This document shows, piece after piece, positions 14,534 to 20,001 of a stretch of DNA of 20,001 nucleotides (position 1 is its first letter; the number at the start of each line of letters is the position of its first letter). Position numbers and translations under genes: made by a program. The notes below the pieces were generated by a model. It saw only the letters and a program-made list of their open reading frames with translations, searched no databases and was not told the origin of the DNA. This DNA comes from Crenothrix polyspora (GTDB lineage: Bacteria > Pseudomonadota > Gammaproteobacteria > Methylococcales > Methylomonadaceae), in the NCBI GenBank assembly GCA_945903675.1, contig CAMDOP010000023.1, positions 1 to 20,001 on the forward strand, in the 5' to 3' direction.

Positions 14534-15883
14534 CGAGGCTTCATCTAGCGAGGTCACTTTGCTAGTAAAGCAACCTGATGCCAAATGCGTTTGCACAAGC
14601 TCACCTAGCGCTAATTGTTCAGTAGAACGAATGATGTTTTTAGTTTTAGCTTGTATCGATAAGCCGTAACCTCGACTCAGCGTCGCTAATGGACTCACAG
14701 CATGCAAGGTTTGGCTGTTATTTATTAAACGCAGCTGCAAGCGCTGTAATTTGTGCTTAGTGGCTGTTAATAAACGACGACTTAAATACTGCTGTTTTTG
14801 CTGAAAGTTCTTGATCGTTATCGCAGGATTATATTGCCATAATTGAGCCAGCGTCATATCCATGTGTTTTTGGTGTTTAGCGAGTCGTGCTTGCATCGCC
14901 ATATTAAGCCTAGCCTCAAGTTCATCAACGCGCTGTGCGTTTCTCGCTAATTTTTGTCCTGGATGTTGTTGCTGTAAACGCTGACTCAGCCAATGTAAGG
15001 ATTGTTGTTTTTGGCTGAGCTGGCGCTGCCATTGTTGCTTTAATCTCATTTCTAAGTGCACAAAACGGGCTAGCCATTCTTGCTGATCTGGACTAGCCTG
15101 TTCTGCTGCCGCCGAAGGCGTTGCGCCGCGAACATCGGCCACAAAATCAGCAATCGTTACATCGGTTTCATGGCCTACTGCTGAAATGATTGGAATGTCG
15201 CTATTAAATATAGCACGTGCGACTCTTTCTTCATTAAAAGCCCAAAGATCTTCTAAAGAGCCGCCGCCTCGTCCTAAAATGATCACCTCACAGTGCTTTA
15301 AGTCATTGGCATGCTCGATTGCAGCTACAATATCAAAACTGGCATTAGCGCCTTGTACCGCCACTGGATAAATAATGATAGGTATCGCTGCAAACCGCCT
15401 TTTTAAAACGGTGAGTATGTCATGGATAGCCGCACCTGTGGGCGAGGTAATTACACCTATGCAATGAGGTAGCTTAGGCAATTGTTTTTTATGAATAGCA
15501 TCGAACAAGCCTTCTTGTGCCAGCTTTAGTTTTAAACTGTCAAAAGCACGTTGTAAAACACCATCTCCCGCTTCTTCCATAGACTCAACGATAAGTTGAT
15601 AGTCACCGCGTGGCTCATAAAGACTTACTTGGGCTTTAACTATAACTTGTTTGCCATTTTCTGGTTTAAAGCTTAGGCGTCGCTGCTGAGTTTTAAAGAG
15701 CGCACAGCGCACCTGAGCATTAGCGTCTTTAAGCGTAAAATAAAGATGACCTGATGAAGGTTGCGTGGTATTTGAAAGTTCGCCTGCAACCAACACACTA
15801 AAAAAATGTTCACCGAGTAATTGTCCCGTAGCACGATTAAGTTGGGAGACGCTCATAATAGTGCGGCTTTGCGTAGGAATCAT
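14504..15883 (-). CDS. xseA: Exodeoxyribonuclease VII large subunit
   Basis: The large subunit of exonuclease VII, which degrades single-stranded DNA from both ends and acts in mismatch repair and DNA damage tolerance. The 459-residue protein has an N-terminal OB-fold (LVAGELSN then SGHLYFTLKDANAQVRCALF, about 30-65). The catalytic region includes GVITSPTGAAIHDIL, LGRGGGSLEDLWAFNEE and SAVGHETDVTIADFVADVRG. A long Gln/Arg-rich helical region (about 260-390) is the coiled-coil part. The start MIPTQSRTI aligns with E. coli XseA (MLPSQSPAI), so the first Met is chosen although no good ribosome-binding site is visible. It is divergent from the SMR gene and overlaps trkH by 30 bp at the 3' end. 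xseB is not in the window. Confidence 0.95.
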   Translation of the reverse strand: MIPTQSRTIMSVSQLNRATGQLLGEHFFSVLVAGELSNTTQPSSGHLYFTLKDANAQVRCALFKTQQRRLSFKPENGKQVIVKAQVSLYEPRGDYQLIVESMEEAGDGVLQRAFDSLKLKLAQEGLFDAIHKKQLPKLPHCIGVITSPTGAAIHDILTVLKRRFAAIPIIIYPVAVQGANASFDIVAAIEHANDLKHCEVIILGRGGGSLEDLWAFNEERVARAIFNSDIPIISAVGHETDVTIADFVADVRGATPSAAAEQASPDQQEWLARFVHLEMRLKQQWQRQLSQKQQSLHWLSQRLQQQHPGQKLARNAQRVDELEARLNMAMQARLAKHQKHMDMTLAQLWQYNPAITIKNFQQKQQYLSRRLLTATKHKLQRLQLRLINNSQTLHAVSPLATLSRGYGLSIQAKTKNIIRSTEQLALGELVQTHLASGCFTSKVTSLDEASLFSPELRNE

Positions 15884-15965
15884 GAGTCTATAACATTGAG
15901 TGTGAAGTTATTGTGTAGAGTATTGTAAAATACGCGCTTTAAATACACAAAGAAAGGATAGACTT

Positions 15966-16286
15966 ATGGCGTGGTTGCTATTGTTTTCAGCAGGATTTGT
16001 AGAAATAATTTTCGCATTAAGTCTGAAATATAACGAAGGCTTTACAAAACTTTGGCCTAGTATCATCACCGCGTTCTCTGGGGTCGGCAGTTTTGGCCTG
16101 TTAATGTGGGCACTTAAAACCTTACCACTAGGCACGGCCTATGCCGTATGGACAGGCATGGGCGCAGTCGGCGTAGCCATATTAGGTATAGTCTTATTTA
16201 AAGAATCAGTGGATTGGTTTCGATTAATCTCTATTAGCTTTGTTATCGTCGGCATAGTCGGACTTAAATTATCCGATAGCCAATAA
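15966..16286 (+). CDS. SugE/Gdx-type SMR transporter, probable guanidinium exporter
   Basis: A small inner-membrane antiporter of the SMR family. The SugE/Gdx clade exports guanidinium in exchange for protons. The 106-residue protein has four hydrophobic segments and the essential Glu13 in helix 1 (FSAGFVEIIFALSLKY). The signature LPLGTAYAVWTGMGAVG in helix 3 is the SugE form and differs from EmrE. A ribosome-binding site AAAGGA lies 7 bases before the ATG. No guanidine riboswitch was recognised in the 80-bp gap to xseA. The tusB start is 1 bp after its stop, so it shares a transcript with tusB and the dsrC-type gene; a functional link between these genes is not obvious. A broader quaternary-ammonium exporter is the alternative. 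Confidence 0.88.
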   Translation: MAWLLLFSAGFVEIIFALSLKYNEGFTKLWPSIITAFSGVGSFGLLMWALKTLPLGTAYAVWTGMGAVGVAILGIVLFKESVDWFRLISISFVIVGIVGLKLSDSQ

Positions 16287-16287
16287 T

Positions 16288-16578
16288 ATGTTGCATCTTA
16301 TTGCTCATTCACCGATAGATACCGCCATATTCCAGCGTTTAGGGGCAGGGGATGACCTGCTATTTCTTGATAAAGCCGTGTTAAATCTGTTACAAAAAGG
16401 GTCATTAAATAAAACCTTAACAGTCTTATTAGCTCAACATCAACTTTATGCCTTAGCCGATGATCTTGAAGTTAGGGGTATTCGTGCAGCCGAATTACTA
16501 AAGGGCATAAAAGCCATAGACTATGCGGGCTTCGTTGAGTTGACCGTTAAAAATCCTCTAATACAAACATGGTCATGA
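16288..16578 (+). CDS. tusB: TusB/DsrH family sulfur-relay protein
   Basis: A small cytosolic protein of the TusBCD (DsrEFH) sulfur-transfer complex, which passes persulfide sulfur from TusA to TusE for 2-thiouridine formation in tRNA or, in sulfur oxidisers, to DsrC. The 96-residue protein begins MLHLIAHSP and contains GDDLLFLDKAVL, YALADDLEVRGI and IDYAGFVELTVKNP, which closely follow E. coli TusB (95 residues) in order and spacing. No ribosome-binding site is evident, so translation may be coupled to the upstream SMR gene 1 bp away. It overlaps the next gene by 10 bp. The expected partners tusC and tusD are not adjacent. Confidence 0.88.
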   Translation: MLHLIAHSPIDTAIFQRLGAGDDLLFLDKAVLNLLQKGSLNKTLTVLLAQHQLYALADDLEVRGIRAAELLKGIKAIDYAGFVELTVKNPLIQTWS

Positions 16579-16895
16579 CGAGCTTACTTCCAGACACCAA
16601 CGAGCAAGGCTTTTTAATTCGGCCTAGCGATTGGGATGAGCAAGTAGCCCAGCACTTGGCAGAGCTTAATAACATAAGCTTAACAGAGGCGCATTGGGAA
16701 ATTATTAACTTTATACGCCAGTATTATCTGCAATATAAACATTTACCCAATGCACGTGTTTTTGCCAAAGCTATCGCGAAAGTCTTAGGTGAAGACAAAG
16801 CTAATAGCCGTTATTTGCTACGTTTGTTTCCAGAAGGGCCTTTAAAATACGCCTGCAAATTGGCAGGTTTACCTAAACCACCAACTTGTTTATAA
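16569..16895 (+). CDS. DsrC/TusE family sulfur-carrier protein with both cysteines
   Basis: A cytosolic sulfur carrier of the DsrC/TusE family. The 108-residue protein has DWDEQVAQHLA, HWEIINFIRQYYLQY, GEDKANSRYLLRLFPEGP and a flexible C-terminal arm AGLPKPPTCL. Cys107 is the universal penultimate cysteine. Cys96, eleven residues earlier (YACKLAGLPKPPTC), matches the second cysteine of true DsrC, which E. coli TusE lacks. Having both allows the disulfide or trisulfide chemistry of DsrC. The start may be ATG 16569 or ATG 16575; the second gives a classic ATGA overlap with the tusB stop. Overlap with tusB shows coupled expression. The role in tRNA thiolation versus sulfur oxidation or regulation is open, since no dsrAB or other Dsr gene is present here. 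Confidence 0.88.
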   Translation: MVMTSLLPDTNEQGFLIRPSDWDEQVAQHLAELNNISLTEAHWEIINFIRQYYLQYKHLPNARVFAKAIAKVLGEDKANSRYLLRLFPEGPLKYACKLAGLPKPPTCL

Positions 16896-17073
16896 CTCAC
16901 AAAACATGATTACTTATTTTGTTAGCAGAGATTACCAACTTTCGGTATTCAACTACCTCATTGTCAGGTACGAATGTCAGAGAGGATTATAAGATGCGCT
17001 TGGTTCCTTAGGACATTCTATTAACTTTACTAACACTTTATCGTCTTAGGCTGATAGCTTTGGACATAAGCAA

Positions 17074-17319
17074 TTATTTATTTAAAGCTTTGATTTCTTC
17101 TAGTGTTACTACGCCATTTTTATTTGCGTCCAGCTTTTCAAAATGATCTTTAATACGTGTGGCATTACCCGCTTCTGCTTCAGTCATAGACACACCACCA
17201 TCTTTATTGGTATCTAATTCTTTAACACGATTGGCAATATCAACCACTGTAAAAGCCATAGTATTAGTTGTTAGCCAATAAAAAGCCAGGCTAATAAAAA
17301 TCTTAATAATAGGTTTCAT
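17074..17319 (-). CDS. Secreted two-EF-hand calcium-binding protein
   Basis: An 81-residue protein with an N-terminal signal sequence: a Lys-containing start, hydrophobic core IIKIFISLAFYWL, and likely cleavage after TMA (residue 22). It carries two canonical EF-hand loops. The first is DTNKDGGVSMTE (36-47) and the second DANKNGVVTLEE (64-75), each with acidic or Asn ligands at loop positions 1, 3 and 5 and Glu at 12. The mature product is almost only the EF-hand pair, so it is a periplasmic or exported Ca2+ sensor or buffer. Its ATG overlaps the stop of the large upstream enzyme gene by four bases (ATGA), indicating translational coupling. The link to that enzyme is unknown. Confidence 0.82.
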   Translation of the reverse strand: MKPIIKIFISLAFYWLTTNTMAFTVVDIANRVKELDTNKDGGVSMTEAEAGNATRIKDHFEKLDANKNGVVTLEEIKALNK

Positions 17320-20001
17320 GATGGCTCTATAAAGCTAATTGTATCCAATATAATCTGAGCGTCTTCCGCATCTTTTATTCGCTGTTCTTGTATTAATAAA
17401 TCGATTAGTTGTTTATGCTGCTCAATGCAAAAAGGCTTAAGTTCACATAGCTTATATTTCATGACGATAGCTTTGCTAAATTGTTTTTGCTGTATATAAA
17501 TATTATGTAACATTTCATAGCCAAATGAAACATAGGGATAAAGCGCAATACCTGATATTAGCACCAACTCTGCCTCTTTATATTTTTTTATGGATTGTAA
17601 GTTAGTTCCAAGAATATAATAATATTTAAGGTTATAAGGATTATGCTTAATGAGTTTTTTGCAGAAGGTATAAATATAGTTTGAGCTTTTATTGCTAACA
17701 CTTATCATCTCAATAAATTTGGTGATGTTAAAAATAATATCTTCAGGATAATTGTCTTTTAACTCCCTCATAATTTTCTTAAAAATGTTATTAGCTGCTG
17801 AATAATATTTCTTATGAGCATAAGATAACCCAATGAAGGATAGGGACAAATAATCATTCTGATTTATTTTCAATACCTTCTTAGCATGGTAAGCGGATGT
17901 TTCAAAGTCACCTAAAGAAGCATAATTTCTTGCAAGTTCCTGATGAATATTTACGGTTTCTTTAAGAGTATAATCGTGCTGACTTAATGCTTGTTTATAA
18001 ATATCATTAGCTTGTTTTGCACCTCTTGCAAGCCTTACTGCTTTAGCTAGTTTAAGCAAAACATTACTGGAGTTCTCATGATCACTAAAAAGGTAATGCG
18101 TATACTCTTGTATTGCTTGAGTCAAATGCCCTTGTGCATCTTGAGAATAAATAGATTCTAAATCAGTAGGTTGGGAATTGTAACTTGTAATTTCTCTAGT
18201 GATGTTTATTGAACAATTGCCATTAAACCAAGTGCCAAAATTATCTATGGCTGAAAACACCAGTGTCGCCTTAGCTGATTCTTTAAGCTTTTCTACGATA
18301 TACACTAAGCTATATCTTTCACCCGGATTAATAGCCTCGTTAATAGTTATTTTATTTTCAGCCCATAAAATGACTCGGCCTAAATTAGATAGCCAATGAT
18401 AAGTAATGCAGACTTGTCCTGCAGGCCATAAAACAGGACTAGAATTAGTAACAGAAATGTTAAAAACTATGTTCTCAAAGTCTTGCTGCTGTAATTGCCC
18501 CTGTATTTGAACCTGCTTAGCATCAATGGCTAATGCTTTGATTTGTTTAAGCTCCAAACTTTGCTGTATGCGAGCTTCAATACGTTCGGCAACAATCATT
18601 GCTGACATATAATATAATTCAGGGTAATGTTCACTTGAAATACTATCTAATGACCAGCCACTAGGATAATAATCTTTAAGAATGTCAGAATGCTCAAGTC
18701 TTGTTAATTCATCAATCAATTTATTTTCTGTAAAAGGTAAAAAAGCAAGTCTACCGGTATAACGATAAGGTAAACTTTGGTCGACCATAATCAATAAAGG
18801 CACTGATTTTTTCTGCTCTAATAAGCGTTTTGCTATTTCAAAAGCCAATAAGCCTCCAGAACAATATCCGCCTAATAAATACGGGCCTGCTGGATTTAAT
18901 GTTATTAATGCCTCTACATAATAATCAGCTAAAGCCGCCATGTTATAGCTATCTAAATTAATAGCATTAAATCCAGACAGCAAGTCATAAGTGGGTCTGC
19001 TTTTAATATGAGCAGCTAAGTATTTGCCTGCTGAAACAAAATATAAGGGTATGCCTGATAAATGTTCGTTATAGGGAAATATGAACGGATGGTCTGGGTG
19101 CTGCTGTTCTTCTTTACCATGAGCAAAGCTCAGTAAGCGTTTAAAGTCACTGTTACTCAGGTTCGTTGGGTTTTTAAATGTTTTCGAGGGGGCATTGATG
19201 ATGGACTGCAGATGAGCTATTTGTTCATTTAGGGTGTGGCCTTGTAATAAAGCATACTCTGGAAATACGATCCCTAGTTCTTTTTCTACCAACACTGTTA
19301 ATTGGAAAAACAAAAAAGAGTCCCCCCCTAAATCAAAAAAAGATTCGTCTACTTTAATTTTGGACTTTATAGGCAACAGTTTTGCCCATAGACTAGCTAG
19401 TGATTGATGAATTTCCGAGGCTGTTGAGCTAGGTTGCCTAATAGTGGCTTTGTTATTTTTGACGATTAACGTTTTAAAATGACCTGCCATTTGATTACGT
19501 TGAATTTTACCGGTAGAGCCTTTAGGTATAGATTCAGTCATAATGATTTGACTGGGTGTTTTTTGTGAAGACAAGCTCTCTTTTATAAAATCATAAACTA
19601 ACTCAGTGGTCAGGTTTTTATCATTGCTGACTATGGCACAAACAACATCTTCTCCCAAAGCGTCATCAGTAATGGCAAAAGTAACGGCTTCTATAATATT
19701 GATATGAGCTAATAAAGCCTCGTCTATTTCTACAGGAGATATTTTTTCACCACCACGATTGATAGTTTCACTCACTCGTCCGGTAATAAATAAATAATTA
19801 TCCTCATCGAAGTAACCCACATCACCCGTTCTAAAACCGTACTGACAAAATGCAGTTTTATTTAAATCATCATTTTCTAGATAACCTGAAAACATCCATG
19901 GGCTGTTTACTACAATTTCACCTGATAAATTGGATGTGATTGGCTCATCGTTTTGATCTAATAAAGTAATATAAACAGCTGGAAATGGAATGCCAACCGA
20001 C
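17316..20001 (-). CDS. Partial adenylation-carrier-thioesterase-like protein with TPR tail
   Basis: The 3' part of a large carrier-protein enzyme; the frame is open to the window edge, so its N-terminus is missing. About 894 residues are visible. Numbered from the Met at 19895, the domains are as follows. The C-terminal part of an ANL adenylation domain (1-140) has GFRTGDVGYF (20-29), GRVSETINRGGEKISP (39-54) and the catalytic Lys130 in GSTGKIQR. A carrier domain (160-233) has the phosphopantetheine Ser193 in LGGDSF. A thioesterase-like alpha/beta hydrolase (281-445) has GYCSG with Cys345 at the nucleophile position and Asp372 27 residues later, but no clear catalytic His. A predicted beta-sandwich (about 455-567) follows, then about six TPR-like units (605-855). 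The GGEKISP motif resembles acyl-CoA ligases more than amino-acid adenylation domains. The product is unknown. Confidence 0.8.
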   Translation of the reverse strand, partial: SVGIPFPAVYITLLDQNDEPITSNLSGEIVVNSPWMFSGYLENDDLNKTAFCQYGFRTGDVGYFDEDNYLFITGRVSETINRGGEKISPVEIDEALLAHINIIEAVTFAITDDALGEDVVCAIVSNDKNLTTELVYDFIKESLSSQKTPSQIIMTESIPKGSTGKIQRNQMAGHFKTLIVKNNKATIRQPSSTASEIHQSLASLWAKLLPIKSKIKVDESFFDLGGDSFLFFQLTVLVEKELGIVFPEYALLQGHTLNEQIAHLQSIINAPSKTFKNPTNLSNSDFKRLLSFAHGKEEQQHPDHPFIFPYNEHLSGIPLYFVSAGKYLAAHIKSRPTYDLLSGFNAINLDSYNMAALADYYVEALITLNPAGPYLLGGYCSGGLLAFEIAKRLLEQKKSVPLLIMVDQSLPYRYTGRLAFLPFTENKLIDELTRLEHSDILKDYYPSGWSLDSISSEHYPELYYMSAMIVAERIEARIQQSLELKQIKALAIDAKQVQIQGQLQQQDFENIVFNISVTNSSPVLWPAGQVCITYHWLSNLGRVILWAENKITINEAINPGERYSLVYIVEKLKESAKATLVFSAIDNFGTWFNGNCSINITREITSYNSQPTDLESIYSQDAQGHLTQAIQEYTHYLFSDHENSSNVLLKLAKAVRLARGAKQANDIYKQALSQHDYTLKETVNIHQELARNYASLGDFETSAYHAKKVLKINQNDYLSLSFIGLSYAHKKYYSAANNIFKKIMRELKDNYPEDIIFNITKFIEMISVSNKSSNYIYTFCKKLIKHNPYNLKYYYILGTNLQSIKKYKEAELVLISGIALYPYVSFGYEMLHNIYIQQKQFSKAIVMKYKLCELKPFCIEQHKQLIDLLIQEQRIKDAEDAQIILDTISFIEPS

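Noticed and set aside
15884..15965. A guanidine riboswitch ahead of the SugE/Gdx gene
   Set aside because: The gap is about 80 bp and no paired ACGR-loop hairpins or ykkC-like core was seen.

Overview
The window is a stretch of chromosome from an AT-rich gammaproteobacterium. FNR, XseA, NagZ, a homodimeric-type AceE, the TrkA/TrkH pair and TusB/TusE(DsrC) proteins all look gammaproteobacterial. A methylotrophic or sulfur-handling lineage such as Methylococcales is possible, but the sequence alone does not settle it. No tRNA, rRNA, CRISPR array, transposase or phage gene was seen.

Region 1 (20-2326, minus strand) is a compact three-gene operon: nagZ (peptidoglycan recycling), a hypoxanthine/guanine phosphoribosyltransferase and an S-methyl-5'-thioinosine phosphorylase. 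The last two form a purine salvage route: the phosphorylase releases hypoxanthine from methylthioinosine and the transferase turns it into IMP.

Region 2 (2327-5404) is sparse. It holds a perfect FNR-type operator (2597-2610) ahead of an unlisted 39-residue lipoprotein (2719-2838), two strong inverted repeats, and a convergent fnr gene whose product keeps all four Fe-S cysteines. A slipin/stomatin gene follows, with a good sigma-70 promoter at 4096-4124 that places its start at 4178. Next come an intrinsic terminator near 5184-5200 and an 11-bp-arm inverted repeat in the aceE leader.

Region 3 (5405-10808) is the pyruvate dehydrogenase operon aceE-aceF-lpd, with 14-bp gaps. The E2 has a single lipoyl domain.

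Region 4 (10929-15883) holds a membrane-anchored DUF2914-type protein and the trkA-trkH potassium uptake genes. xseA (exonuclease VII large subunit) runs the opposite way and overlaps trkH by 30 bp at the 3' ends.

Region 5 (15966-16895) is a tight cluster: a SugE/Gdx-type SMR exporter, TusB/DsrH, and a TusE/DsrC protein with both C-terminal cysteines of true DsrC. No tusCD partners are adjacent.

Region 6 (17074-20001, minus strand) is the most unusual part. It is the 3' portion of a large carrier-protein enzyme that runs off the window. Its order is acyl-CoA-ligase-like adenylation domain, carrier domain, thioesterase-like alpha/beta hydrolase with Cys in place of the nucleophilic Ser and no evident catalytic His, a predicted beta-sandwich module, then about six TPR units. 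A secreted two-EF-hand protein overlaps its stop codon by four bases. This is the best candidate here for an undescribed system.
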